Assembly (NCBI GenBank): GCA_964533425.1
Contig: CAZHJG010000015.1
Coordinates: 1-22,157 of the forward strand
DNA length: 22,157 bases
Direction: 5' to 3'
DNA from: CAZHJG01 sp964533425
GTDB lineage: Bacteria > Patescibacteriota > Saccharimonadia > Saccharimonadales > UBA4665
This document shows, piece after piece, positions 5,690 to 15,300 of this stretch. The notes below the pieces were generated by a model. The model ran no database searches. It had not been told where the DNA came from and saw nothing but the letters and a program-made list of their open reading frames with translations. Positions within the stretch are counted from its first letter, which is position 1; each line of letters opens with the position of its first letter. The position numbers and the translations under genes are program-made.

Positions 5690-7876
5690 CTATTTTGAAG
5701 TGCGATATAGCTCAGATGGCCACCAGTTCCAGCGGCCGAGCAGGGCGACGATCGACGGCACTAGAAGTGTGCGGACGAAGAAGGTGTCGAGCAGGATGCC
5801 AAAGGCAATACCGAAACCAATTTGCTGCGTTTGTTCGTTGCCACCGACCAAACCCAGGATGGTAAATGTGCCGGCCAAAATCAAACCAGCCGAAGTAACC
5901 GTCGTGCCAGTAATGCCCACGGCTTTGGTAACTGCCGCTGACAAAGTTTTTTCTTTGTGGGCTTCCTCACGGATGCGGCTCATGACCAGAATATTGTAAT
6001 CTTCGCCAAGCGCCATGCCGAAGATGAACATCAGAAACGGCAGTACAAAATTAAGGCCGTCCTGGTGTCCCAAATGGACAAACACGATCATGGCGAAGCC
6101 CAGGCTGGCCAAATATGACAACCCCACAGTAAGTATCAAGTACCAGGGCGCCACTAAACTGCGGAGCAGAAGAGCCAATAAGACGGCAATAATGAGTAGC
6201 ACCACCGGTATAATTTTCTTTAGGTCATTGGTGGCTGTTTTATTAACGTCGTAGCCCACTGAGTCGGAACTATAGATACTGTTTTGTGTGGCGCCAACCT
6301 GATCCGCCACCTTTTGCAGTTCCATTCGGATAGTAGGGATAGCCGCTGTGGCGGCAGCGCTATTTGTCGGGCCGGCCTTCAACACGCCGTACAATTGCAA
6401 CGTATGTCCATCCTGGCTGACAAATTGACTGAGGACTGCTGATATCTGGGGTGAGCCAGCAGCATGCAGTTGCTGCAGCTGACCAGTGGTTAGTTTAAAG
6501 CCGTTAGCATTCAAGGGACCGCTCAAGTCCTTGAATACGCCTGATGATTGTAACTTGTCTTGAGTTTTGGCCATGACACCCGGATTGCTCCAAACCGAAT
6601 CAGGAAAGCGAAAAATCAATAATTGCGGACTATTATTCGCTGCCGGGAAATGCGCGGCGATAACCTGTTGCCCGGTTGCGGAGTCACTGCCGTTGGGCGC
6701 GCTTTGGTTACCAAAACCAGCTGATTTGTAGCCTATAAGCCCCAGCATTAAGCCACCAAATACAACTACGCCAAGCACCAGCATAGTGATCGGCCGTTGA
6801 ATAGCCTTATCGGCTAATTTACCCCAGAGCCCGTACTGTAAATCTCGCTTAGCCGTTTTAGAGGGCCAGAAAACTGCCCTCCCCAAAATGGCCAGCAAAG
6901 CTGGCAAAAACGTCAGCGCGATCAAAAGCATAACAGCCAGGCCGATCGCCAGTGCCGGCCCCAGGCCTTTGTACAGACCAAAGGTAGCTAGTACCAGGCT
7001 GAGCAAAGCCGCCATTACAGTAGCGGCGGAAAAGGTAATTGACTCGCCAACACGGGACAATGCCTTGACCACGGCTTCCTTTGGCTCTAAGCCGCCCCGA
7101 AGCTCCTCGCGGACTCTGAATACCAAGAATAGGCCGTAATCGGTGCCTGCGCCCAGCAGCAACACGATCAGCATGATCTGAGTAATGAAGCCAACTTCCA
7201 CGCCGGCCTTAGTTGATTCAGCAATTACTGGCTGCGCTACGGCTAAGGCCAAACCGGCTGGAATCAGCGTTGCGAGCGGAGCCAGAATGGCGCGGAATAC
7301 GAACAGCAATAACACTAGAATCAGTAACACGGTATAGCCCTCAGTACTATTCCGGCCATGCGTATTGGCTTTTTCCTGATCCACTCCAGCCGCCAAATCA
7401 CCAGTAAGATGAGCGCTTGCGCCGGCCGGTAAGGTCACGCTCCTCATAGCGCTCCTCAAGTCGTCCACGATAGTAGCTGCGCCCTGTCCAAAAGCTTGGC
7501 TATTAATACCTATGATGTATTGATGAGCTTCACCATCGGCGCTTTCGCCGGAGTCCCGTACTTCGGTCACATCTTTGACGTGTTTAACCTTTTGTAGCAT
7601 CGTGGCAATAGCCGCGTTGTCCCCAGCAGTCAATGGAACGTTAGACCGACTGACGACAATGACCGAGTTGGCGGCTGTTTTCTTGCTCTGAAAGGAATTT
7701 TCTAAATTGGCGGCTGTTGCCGTCGGGCTGTTTTTGGGCAGAAAATCAGAAGTGTCATTCTTGGTGACATCAGTAATCTTGGGGAAAACACTACTGACAA
7801 CCGGTACAAGCACGATCCAGAAAATAATAATAAACCACCGAAAACGAACCGCGAACCTACCGATTTTTTCAAACAT
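5690..7876 (-). CDS. MMPL family RND-type membrane transporter
   Basis: 728 residues from the ATG at 7876. This start has GAAGGGAGAG at good spacing, so I prefer it to a GTG nine codons upstream at 7903. Two repeats each have one N-terminal membrane helix, a large extracytoplasmic domain and a cluster of five helices. Family signatures are GAGTDYGLFLVFRVREE in the first half, and FGMALGEDYNILVMSRIREE with FGILLDTFFVRTLLVPS in the second. MMPL proteins export lipids, drugs or other hydrophobic compounds using the proton gradient; the Asp-Tyr pairs in the helical bundle are the likely proton-relay residues. It lies 49 bp after marR on the same strand and is probably co-transcribed with it, so it is likely to be MarR-controlled; a lone TATAAT overlaps the end of marR. 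Substrate unknown. Confidence 0.93.
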   Translation of the reverse strand: MFEKIGRFAVRFRWFIIIFWIVLVPVVSSVFPKITDVTKNDTSDFLPKNSPTATAANLENSFQSKKTAANSVIVVSRSNVPLTAGDNAAIATMLQKVKHVKDVTEVRDSGESADGEAHQYIIGINSQAFGQGAATIVDDLRSAMRSVTLPAGASAHLTGDLAAGVDQEKANTHGRNSTEGYTVLLILVLLLFVFRAILAPLATLIPAGLALAVAQPVIAESTKAGVEVGFITQIMLIVLLLGAGTDYGLFLVFRVREELRGGLEPKEAVVKALSRVGESITFSAATVMAALLSLVLATFGLYKGLGPALAIGLAVMLLIALTFLPALLAILGRAVFWPSKTAKRDLQYGLWGKLADKAIQRPITMLVLGVVVFGGLMLGLIGYKSAGFGNQSAPNGSDSATGQQVIAAHFPAANNSPQLLIFRFPDSVWSNPGVMAKTQDKLQSSGVFKDLSGPLNANGFKLTTGQLQQLHAAGSPQISAVLSQFVSQDGHTLQLYGVLKAGPTNSAAATAAIPTIRMELQKVADQVGATQNSIYSSDSVGYDVNKTATNDLKKIIPVVLLIIAVLLALLLRSLVAPWYLILTVGLSYLASLGFAMIVFVHLGHQDGLNFVLPFLMFIFGMALGEDYNILVMSRIREEAHKEKTLSAAVTKAVGITGTTVTSAGLILAGTFTILGLVGGNEQTQQIGFGIAFGILLDTFFVRTLLVPSIVALLGRWNWWPSELYRTSK

Positions 7877-7924
7877 GCCGCTCTCCCTTCGCCACGCTGG
7901 CACTTATGCTTATGTATCTACTAT

Positions 7925-7930
7925 ATTATA
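7925..7930 (-). promoter_or_regulatory. possible internal -10 before the MMPL gene
   Basis: A perfect TATAAT on the minus strand overlaps the marR stop codon, about 48 nt before the MMPL ATG at 7876. There is no -35 match at 17 bp and no TG extension, so it may be fortuitous in this AT-rich gap. Confidence 0.3.
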
Positions 7931-8351
7931 AGACGGCTGAGCCGTTAGTGATTTTGGCCAGCAGGGCAGTGAAGGTTTTAAGTTCGTCAGCTTGTAACTT
8001 CGAAAGAATCGATCCGTCCTGACGGGCTAAGCGCGAGAGTAATTTGTGGCGTAAGCGGGAGCCTTTGGGGCTGAGTTTGACCATTTTCACGCGGCGGTCG
8101 GACGGGTTGGAAAAACGGGCGGCCAGCTTCTTTTCTTCCAAGCCATCAACTAAACCTGTAATATTCGAGGCGTCGCAATTGAAAATTTTTTTAAAGCTGG
8201 ACATGGGACGCGGTTCGTCTAGCAAAAAGAGCATCATAGCTTGCATGGCAGTGAGATCGTCTTTGGCAGCCAGCTCAACCATGTGTCGTTTTGAAAACAA
8301 AACGAATTTTATGAGTAGTAAATATGATTCTTCAAGTGCGCCCGATGCCAT
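7926..8351 (-). CDS. MarR family transcriptional regulator
   Basis: 141 residues, the usual MarR size. The winged-helix core is clear: LTAMQAMMLFLL, then the recognition region DASNITGLVDGLEEKKL and the wing PSDRRVKMVKLSPKG with its conserved Asp-Arg pair. A C-terminal helix serves dimerisation. MarR proteins usually repress adjacent efflux genes and release DNA on binding small phenolic or drug-like ligands. Here the gene lies between an MMPL transporter (same strand, downstream) and a divergent MFS exporter, with a palindromic operator in the shared promoter. The ATG has only a weak TGGGGAT before it. There are a few cysteines but no obvious thiol-switch arrangement. Confidence 0.93.
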   Translation of the reverse strand: MASGALEESYLLLIKFVLFSKRHMVELAAKDDLTAMQAMMLFLLDEPRPMSSFKKIFNCDASNITGLVDGLEEKKLAARFSNPSDRRVKMVKLSPKGSRLRHKLLSRLARQDGSILSKLQADELKTFTALLAKITNGSAVL

Positions 8352-8378
8352 AATTCTATCCCCACGAGGCTTAAATAG

Positions 8379-8408
8379 TTGACAAGGTCAATTATTGACT
8401 TGTACAAT
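8379..8408 (+). promoter_or_regulatory. sigma70-type promoter of the MFS exporter gene
   Basis: A perfect -35 TTGACA (8379-8384) and a -10 TACAAT (8403-8408) are separated by 18 bp. It predicts a leader of about 68 nt to the ATG at 8483, which has the strong ribosome-binding site GAAGGAGGAG at 8471-8480. Confidence 0.75.
8387..8399. promoter_or_regulatory. probable MarR operator
   Basis: The perfect inverted repeat GTCAAT-T-ATTGAC lies wholly within the spacer between the -35 and -10 of the MFS promoter, and 36 bp before marR on the other strand. Flanking ACAA (8382-8385) and TTGT (8400-8403) extend the symmetry if one extra base on the left is allowed. The left part also overlaps a second symmetry, TTGAC-AAG-GTCAA (8379-8391). 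Size and position fit a MarR dimer blocking RNA polymerase in both directions. Confidence 0.6.
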
Positions 8409-8482
8409 GATTCCAGTACTTTTAGTGTAAGGGTTTCACTGCAAAAACACAAGTTTTTATCAGTAGCGTAGAAGGAGGAGCA

Positions 8483-9994
8483 ATGGCCAACCGGACAGCA
8501 CTAAACCTCGGCAAGGAAGCCGTGGAAACAGCAAATAAAAAAAGCACGAACCACTGGTTCGTTTTGGTAATTCTGGCGTTAGCGCAGTTCATGGTGGTGC
8601 TCGACATTTCGATCGTCAACGTGGCGTTGCCGGCTATTCAAAAAGCTTTTCACATGACACAAGCCAACCTACAGTGGATTGTTACCGTCTACACGCTGAC
8701 CTTTGGCGGCTTCTTGCTACTGGGTGGTCGCACGGCTGACCTGTTTGGCCGGCGTCGGACTTTCCTCAGTGGCGTCGTGGTGTTTACATTGGCCTCGCTG
8801 GGTACTGGATTGAGTCAGTCTCAAGGCATGATTATCGCTTTCCGGGCGCTGCAGGGACTCGCCGGAGCTTTCATGTCGCCGGCGGCATTATCGATAATAT
8901 TGGTTACGTATAAAGAAGGACATGAGCGCAACGTGGCGCTCAGTGTCTGGGGCGCTGTGGCCTCAGGCGGCGCAGCCGTGGGTGTGCTGCTCGGTGGTAT
9001 ATTGACGCAGTATCTGACATGGCGCTGGAACTTCTTTATTAATGTGCCGGTCGGTATTTTCGTGGTGCTGGCCGCTCTGCGTGTGGTTGGTGAGCACAAA
9101 TCACCGTCTGATCATAATAGCTTGGATCTACCAGGAGCGGTCTCGGTTACGGCCGGATTAATGGCTTTGGTCTATGCACTAGTAAAGGCCCCAACGTATG
9201 GCTGGACGGAGCATCGTACGCTGACATATTTCGCGATCAGCGCCGCGCTGCTCATATTCTTTGTTCTGAACGAGCGCCGCGCTGCTCATCCGTTGATGCC
9301 ACTTGGTATTTTCCGCATTCGAAATCTCTCAGGCGCCGATTCATTGATGATGTTGATGACAGCGGGGTTGTTCTCTGTCTTCTTCTTCACGACGTTGTAC
9401 CTGCAAGAAATACTTGGTTATTCACCGGTTAAAACCGGTGTGAGCTTCTTGGTCGTACCGTTTGCGATCGCGCTGACGGCTACCAACGTGCCACGTTTGA
9501 TTCAAAAAGTAGGCTACCGTCCTATATTGATGGTGGCGCCACTGGTTGTCGCATCCGGCCTGTTCTGGGTATCGCACATTCCGGTCAATGGTACGTTTTG
9601 GGGCGATGTGGCGCCGGGCATGATTCTGCTTGGCTTGGGCATGGGCGCGACATTTGTAAGCGTTACCATCGCGGCGACTTCGGGCGTACCAGCGCATGAA
9701 GCCGGTCTGGCTTCGGGCCTACTTAATACGTCACAGCAGATCGGGGGAGCGCTTGGTCTGGCTGTGCTCACTGGCGTAGCTACTTCTAGTGCCATACGCT
9801 ATATTAACAACCTGCATTTGCATGCTGCACCAAGTCCGGCTGTTCAAGCAGCGGCTACTGTCCATGGTTTCCATGATGGATATCTGATTGCCGCCTGTTT
9901 TGCTGTTGGGGCTTCGCTGCTGGCAACTTTTGTGATCCGCAACATCCCTTCGGCCCAAGACGCCAGTCATGGCGAAGGAGCGGTGCCCGTATAG
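8483..9994 (+). CDS. DHA2 family MFS multidrug exporter (14 TM)
   Basis: 503 residues with about 14 predicted membrane helices, as in EmrB/QacA-type (DHA2) drug:H+ antiporters. Seen: helix 1 with VVLDISIVNVALPAIQ (the DHA2 motif D1), motif A as GRTADLFGRRRTF between helices 2 and 3, an Arg in helix 4 (AFRALQGLAGAFMSPA, motif B) and motif C-like glycines in helix 5 (SGGAAVGVLLGGILTQ). It probably exports hydrophobic drugs or cations across the cytoplasmic membrane. The first ~25 residues are a hydrophilic cytoplasmic extension. It has its own promoter containing a MarR-type operator and is divergent from marR-MMPL, so both exporters are probably derepressed together. Confidence 0.95.
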   Translation: MANRTALNLGKEAVETANKKSTNHWFVLVILALAQFMVVLDISIVNVALPAIQKAFHMTQANLQWIVTVYTLTFGGFLLLGGRTADLFGRRRTFLSGVVVFTLASLGTGLSQSQGMIIAFRALQGLAGAFMSPAALSIILVTYKEGHERNVALSVWGAVASGGAAVGVLLGGILTQYLTWRWNFFINVPVGIFVVLAALRVVGEHKSPSDHNSLDLPGAVSVTAGLMALVYALVKAPTYGWTEHRTLTYFAISAALLIFFVLNERRAAHPLMPLGIFRIRNLSGADSLMMLMTAGLFSVFFFTTLYLQEILGYSPVKTGVSFLVVPFAIALTATNVPRLIQKVGYRPILMVAPLVVASGLFWVSHIPVNGTFWGDVAPGMILLGLGMGATFVSVTIAATSGVPAHEAGLASGLLNTSQQIGGALGLAVLTGVATSSAIRYINNLHLHAAPSPAVQAAATVHGFHDGYLIAACFAVGASLLATFVIRNIPSAQDASHGEGAVPV

Positions 9995-10070
9995 GAATAA
10001 CGGTGGGGCAGCGTAGGGAATTTCATTGCGCTAAACGGCGGTTCGTTGGATAAATAGAAACGTATGGCGC

Positions 10071-10080
10071 TAAGCGCTTA
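10071..10080. promoter_or_regulatory. LacI-type operator-like palindrome upstream of the GH43 gene
   Basis: TAAGCGCTTA is a perfect 10-bp palindrome with a central CpG, the core typical of LacI/GalR-family and CcpA (cre) sites. It ends 7 bp before the -35 of the glycosidase promoter. No LacI-family gene is in the window. An overlapping GCGC-TAA-GCGC (10067-10077) could instead be a weak hairpin. Confidence 0.35.
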
Positions 10081-10087
10081 CGCACAC

Positions 10088-10116
10088 TTGTAAAACTAGA
10101 GTAAATATGATATACT
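10088..10116 (+). promoter_or_regulatory. promoter of the GH43-like gene
   Basis: -35 TTGTAA (10088-10093), 17-bp spacer and -10 TATACT (10111-10116) with a TGn extension (10108-10110). Transcription from about 10123 gives a leader of roughly 47 nt with TAAGGA (10155-10160) before the ATG at 10170. Confidence 0.7.
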
Positions 10117-10169
10117 CTCACTTATAAGTAATGCTAATTGTCCAGCTTAATTCATAAGGATCATTACCT

Positions 10170-11765
10170 ATGGCCTCTAAACCGGAAACAGAACTGCCTG
10201 GCTTGCCTCACGAACTGGCTGACCTTGACGAGATCCGGGCCTTTGGTGAGCCGCAAGCTCATCTGGTTCATGAAGCCGCTGATCAATTAGGTGAAGACAA
10301 AACCTTGTGGCTGGTTGGCGAACCAGGCGAGCATAAAAACCGTACCATTACAGAGCAAGAAGTCGGCAGGGGCGCCCTGCGGGCGGTTATGCGTTTTGGC
10401 CGTCTGGCGGCCCTCAGGGCAAACATAGCCATGCTGGGTGTAGCGCTTCTGGGCAGCAATGTCATTATGGCTGCCGAAACACCGGCAGCAGCGGCACAGC
10501 CAAATCGCACCGAAATTATTTCTAACCCAATTCAATACGAAGGGCATAATTTGCCGTGTGGTGACCCGGCGCTCTCAAATTGGGGCAAGCATGGCAATAT
10601 TCTGATGTGTACGCCGGACTTTGGCCAGTATGAACCGCTACCAGGGGGTGGCATGGGCCGCTACGCCGGCGCTTTTCCGGAATACTACTCAACAGACCTG
10701 ATCCACTGGCGCTTTATAGGCTATCCAGTCACGCCGCAAAACTATTCCTGGGCCGCGCTGCCGCCCGAGGGTAACTGGCCAGGTGGTGAGTACTGGTCAG
10801 CTAGCAAATTGCATCACTTTGGCAACAATTATGAGTTTTACTACGCGACGCAAATGAACCCGCAGGAAATTGCCAAGGCTCAGCGGCAATACCACGAACA
10901 ACTTGGCCCACGTACCATGGCACTCTTTGTGGCTTATACGAAAGATCCAATCCATGGGCCGTGGCACAACCAATTACTTCATGTGCCGGGACAATACAAT
11001 CATGTACGGGGCAATGCCGCTGACTATACGCAGGCCGACTTCATGACAGCCATGTCCGCATCGACGGCAGTAGCTAAGGGCAGCAGCCTGGAATTAAGTG
11101 GCGGCTCGATCGACCCAAGCGCCGCCAACGACAGCCAAGGTCGTCACATAATCGCCTGGGCCAAGCAGTCGCATGATCTGTTTACTGGCGAGCTGACGCC
11201 AGACGGTCTGCATATGTATAACGCAGTCCACAAGATTTTCACCGCCACGATGAAATATCCGTGGATGTGCAATCCTGACAGTCAGGGTACGCATTGTGTG
11301 GCCGAAGGACCAGGAATTTTCTATGATAAAAATACTGGTTTGATGGTTGTGCTATTCAATACGGCAAGCACTTGGGACGCTTCTTATAAAGTCGCGGAAG
11401 CAGTCAGCGCCAACCCGTTCTCGGGTTATCGGGTTTTCTCGCACCCGGTGCTTAGCAGTGGCAATCGCCTATGGTCAACCGGTATTGGTGATGCACCGTC
11501 TACAGGCCCTGACGGCCAACCAATACTAGCATTCCACGTTCACACTAATCCTGGACGAGATAAGAATGAATTACACCGATACCTAGCTATTGGAAATGTA
11601 AACTCCAGCTTTGATAGTGACCGACAGCTGTGGCTGCCGGTCAGTGACATGAAGGGACATATTGCTGATGCCAAGGAAATTAAAAACGGTAAAATTCCAA
11701 TCGGTGAGTTTACTGTTAATGGTGACGGCAAACCGACCCGCAAAGTCACGGTTCATTTGCCATAA
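10170..11765 (+). CDS. exported GH43-like glycoside hydrolase
   Basis: 531 residues. The catalytic part (about 117-490) shows the glycoside hydrolase family 43 five-bladed propeller pattern. CGDPALSNWG carries the first Asp (D132, candidate base), STDLIHW and EYWSASKLHHFGNNYEFYYA are blade motifs, GGSIDPSAANDSQG has the pKa-tuning Asp (D315), and VAEGPGIFYDKNTG has the candidate acid Glu (E379). A later GIGDAPSTGPDGQPILAFHVH resembles the GxGH...DG...YH region. GH43 enzymes release arabinose or xylose, less often galactose, from polysaccharides; the substrate is not predictable here. Before the catalytic part lies a hydrophilic stretch of about 72 residues, then basic residues and a hydrophobic segment (about 85-103) followed by AETPAAAA. 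This is either an unusually long signal peptide or an N-terminal membrane anchor. It is single-gene, with its own promoter. Confidence 0.75.
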   Translation: MASKPETELPGLPHELADLDEIRAFGEPQAHLVHEAADQLGEDKTLWLVGEPGEHKNRTITEQEVGRGALRAVMRFGRLAALRANIAMLGVALLGSNVIMAAETPAAAAQPNRTEIISNPIQYEGHNLPCGDPALSNWGKHGNILMCTPDFGQYEPLPGGGMGRYAGAFPEYYSTDLIHWRFIGYPVTPQNYSWAALPPEGNWPGGEYWSASKLHHFGNNYEFYYATQMNPQEIAKAQRQYHEQLGPRTMALFVAYTKDPIHGPWHNQLLHVPGQYNHVRGNAADYTQADFMTAMSASTAVAKGSSLELSGGSIDPSAANDSQGRHIIAWAKQSHDLFTGELTPDGLHMYNAVHKIFTATMKYPWMCNPDSQGTHCVAEGPGIFYDKNTGLMVVLFNTASTWDASYKVAEAVSANPFSGYRVFSHPVLSSGNRLWSTGIGDAPSTGPDGQPILAFHVHTNPGRDKNELHRYLAIGNVNSSFDSDRQLWLPVSDMKGHIADAKEIKNGKIPIGEFTVNGDGKPTRKVTVHLP

Positions 11766-11844
11766 ACCAACCAGGAAATTGGCCCAGAAGCTTGGAATTC
11801 GTGGCTAAGTCATAGGCCAGGCGATAAAACGTGCGCTCGCTATA

Positions 11845-11873
11845 TTGCCAAAATCTGTTACGTCCCCTACAAT
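11845..11873 (+). promoter_or_regulatory. promoter of the surface-protein operon
   Basis: TTGCCA (11845-11850), 17-bp spacer and TACAAT (11868-11873), each one mismatch from consensus. It lies about 40 bp before the first gene, which has the ribosome-binding site GAAGGTGG 4 nt before its ATG. Confidence 0.65.
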
Positions 11874-11913
11874 GTGGCTAAGGTTAAGCACTATCAGTTG
11901 CTGAAGGTGGCAA

Positions 11914-12381
11914 ATGGATGGGGAAGATAAAAAAACACGAGTAGTTAAACCGGCGCACAGCACTATCCTCCGCAAAAAATTAGAGCATTTGTCTATTTAT
12001 GCGTTGGGGCTTTTAGCTGCTGTGGGTTTAGTCGTACTTTGCGTGCATCTTATATCGTCAGAGCTGAAAAATAGGCGCAATGATCATGTAGTGAGTAGCG
12101 TCAAAACACTGGAAAACGGTAAACATACGTGTGATCAAGGTGTTAAACAATTTAGCAGTGACAAACAAGCTATCACTAATACCGATAAATATTCAGTAAG
12201 TGCCCGCGAAGCGGCGCTGAAGTATCTTGTGCCTTGCGAATTTATGACAGGTAATAAAGCCCAGGCATTGAGTGACGCGGCAGTACTCGACAAACTCTAC
12301 GCGCAGGATGGCAGCAAGGGCGAACAGGAGAGAGCAGATCTTCAACAATTCGTGACATATATAAAGAGCTACCAGCAATAG
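11914..12381 (+). CDS. small single-pass membrane protein, unknown function
   Basis: 155 residues; I do not recognise a family. A basic N-terminal segment of about 27 residues (cytoplasmic) is followed by one hydrophobic helix (about 28-48, IYALGLLAAVGLVVLCVHLI). The ~105-residue outside domain is rich in helix-forming residues and has two cysteines (C73, C108) that could form a disulfide. The spacing SAREAALKYLVPCEFMTGNKAQAL looks like a degenerate TPR-type helix pair. The gene starts the operon and ends 2 bp before the 1185-residue secreted protein, so it may help to tether, export or assemble that protein; this is inferred from position only. Confidence 0.7.
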   Translation: MDGEDKKTRVVKPAHSTILRKKLEHLSIYALGLLAAVGLVVLCVHLISSELKNRRNDHVVSSVKTLENGKHTCDQGVKQFSSDKQAITNTDKYSVSAREAALKYLVPCEFMTGNKAQALSDAAVLDKLYAQDGSKGEQERADLQQFVTYIKSYQQ

Positions 12382-12383
12382 TT

Positions 12384-15300
12384 ATGAAGTACATTGAGAC
12401 CATTAAGTCCAAACCAAGACCCTCAAATATTATCCGCTCCACGCTGACGTTTGTTTTTGGCTTACTGGCGTTAACTGTAGTTTTGTCTATTCACACGCCA
12501 GCCGCGAGTGCCGTCACTATAACCGGCACGACTCAATTTCCACGTTCATCGGGCAATCCCACGGCTACTTATGCCAAACCACCTACTTCGAACTATGATG
12601 GTAGCTTAGGAATAGCAGACCTCGTGAATAATTACGGCGCTCAGGAGTTTTACTTGTGGTGCGCTAATGGCAATATTCACGCGCAGGAATTACCCAGCCC
12701 TGGCTGTCAGTTTAATCAGGCTGGCGGCGCTTCCCCTAATGACGTTAACCCAGGCAATGGAGAATGGGCTCATCGTACCGAGGGTCAAGTTAGTAGAACT
12801 TCAGACTATGAGGTCATTGCCAATATTAATCAGGTTAATACCAATAGCATACAAGTGAAAGTTATTGATGGCTGCAAGGCGTTAAACGATAGTGATGGAT
12901 GGGAAGATCATATGCGGGCTTCACCTAATTCAGGGGGAGCTCTCATTGTCGCCCTGCAGGTTGGTAGTCGCCCTGCTAATAGCTCGTGTAATGGCAATGA
13001 CATTGTGGCAACATTGACACGGGGAGACTTTTCCAAATGTCCTGATCCACGGTTTGGTTCCCAATTTTGCGTGGCGCATGTAACTGTTAAAGATACTGCT
13101 TTCAATGATGGCGAAAAGCACTTCGGCATGAGTGTGACCGGTGGAGTTTATATTGGTCCCCCGGATCAAAATACTTTTCCAAATGCTTTCGTAAACCTCA
13201 AGAATATTAGCGCTGATTACTATTATCAGCCGGCAGGTCCCTGCAAAAGCTCAGCGGGCGTAAACGTTAATAACTGTCCAAACTACTTCAGCATGAATGT
13301 GCCTTACAATCAGGCAGCGGATGGTACTAACGGCGTGAATAAATATGACTTTTATTTTACCCCGGACTGTACAAACTCGGCCAGCCTCTCGCTGCAGTGG
13401 CGTGATGGGATGGGTAATCAAGGCGTAACCCAAGATGCCTCTGAAAAGTGGACGCTCACGGATACTACGGGGAGCACACCAAATTTGCCCTACACTGCTG
13501 GTTACGGACAGTTAGGGAGTGGGAAATCGCCGAAATTTACATTTATCCAAGGACATGTCTACCAATGGGAGTGGGACAACGTTGATCGGGCCCACGGTAT
13601 ATCAATACAGCTACCCTACAGTGAATTCACGGCCACAGCAGCCTTCTCGCCGGCCAACTGCGCGTATACGGGTCGGATCATTGCTATTAACGCGCAGTGT
13701 AATGCCATCCAGCTGTTTGGCGATTATGATGTTTCGCCGAACACGGCAGTGGACTGGCAAATATGGCATCAAAACCTCGGTGCTTCACAGTTTATAACCT
13801 ATGACTTTGGTAGCCGGGCGCGCGATGACAACGGCGGCGGTGGTTTCCCGAAGATTAATCAGAATACATCAACGCTTACCAGCGCGACAATTCAAAGCAG
13901 GCTGAAAGGCCTCCTACCGGGAGGCGTGAACCTGTTCTTACGCATTAAGAGTCCCGTCAATGGGAACTGGTACTGGGTTAAATACAATGCTAATCCTACG
14001 TATACGCTTGGCAACAATATCAACCCGGCGAACACGCCTCCCGCACAGTACGGAACCCATTTCCAGCAACCATGTAATGGATCTGGAAGCAGTAAAACAC
14101 CAGTCGGTAATATTAATGGGACTAACTGTGTAGGAGCACCAAGCGCGCTTGGTGCAGTTTGGGGTTGGACTGATGATCCTGACAACACCAATATTCCGCT
14201 GAGGATAAAAGTGCTTGTGGTTATTAATGGTTCTACCCAGCAATATACTTATGGGGCGGATGCGCAGGGCCTCTATACGGCTGACGTACCATACCCGTTC
14301 GTGGGTAACCATGGCTTCGTGATCCCTGCCGATCCAAATCTGTTATTGACGGGTAACCGAGTAACATTCCTAGTGTACCCACTTGGTATAGATAGCTTTG
14401 GATTTGAAGACGGCAAGAATTACCCAAGCTTTGGCGGTATTCCAGGTAGTCCTGCCAATGCCAATATCATGAAGGCCTGCGCGCCATTTACAGTAGACGG
14501 CAATACCAAAGTCAATCTGAACCCAACGAATGAAAACCCGACAAACTACAGCACGACATCTAGCGCCTCGATGAGCTTCACAGTCAGTACCCCAGGTTCA
14601 TTCAATCCCACGCTGCAAGAACCGGCATGTATTGTGAGCGTGACATATAATGGTGCTGCTTGGGGTGGCCCGACCATTACGTCACCACCCAATTGTCCTC
14701 TCCGAAATCGTCAAAACACGAGTATTAACGGGCCGACAGGGCCACCTCATGCGCCAGTAACTGCTGGAGATAGCTACTGTAGCAGCCTATCCGTATGGTA
14801 CACGAACGGAATTATTCAGGAGGACGGTACTGTCTATAACGGCTCTGCCAGCAACCCTCCAAATCCTATCGGCACCGGCTGTAACAGTGTAGTCAACGAA
14901 CCTTATTTTAAAGTTTATGGCAATGGCGTGTCGGGGGCGGGCGGTACCCAGATCGCTGGCAGCTGCGTAGGTGGACAGATAACGTCTTGGTCGGGTGATC
15001 AGAATAATGCAGGAAATGTGGGCTACGGCTCCGGCGCCGAACTCAGCGCCTTAGCCAGGGTTGCTATAACCGGCTTTGCCAGCGCGCAAAATACTTTCGT
15101 CTCTGGCGGTGGCTTAGGTGGTAAGAGTCTGAGTTTTGCCAATAACCCGACCCCCAACGGATTCTCGTATCAGGATACGCCGAATATGAGTACTAGTTTT
15201 GGCAGCAGCTATTGTCTGGACTTCCAGCAGGCACCATCCAACCCGACCAGCCCGCCGCTTGGTAACGGCGCGACTGTCGATCCGGCCAGTACCGGTAGCG

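Noticed and set aside
8424..8440. AGTG-N9-CACT symmetry in the MFS leader
   Set aside because: Only 4-bp arms with a 9-base gap; expected by chance and not matched elsewhere.
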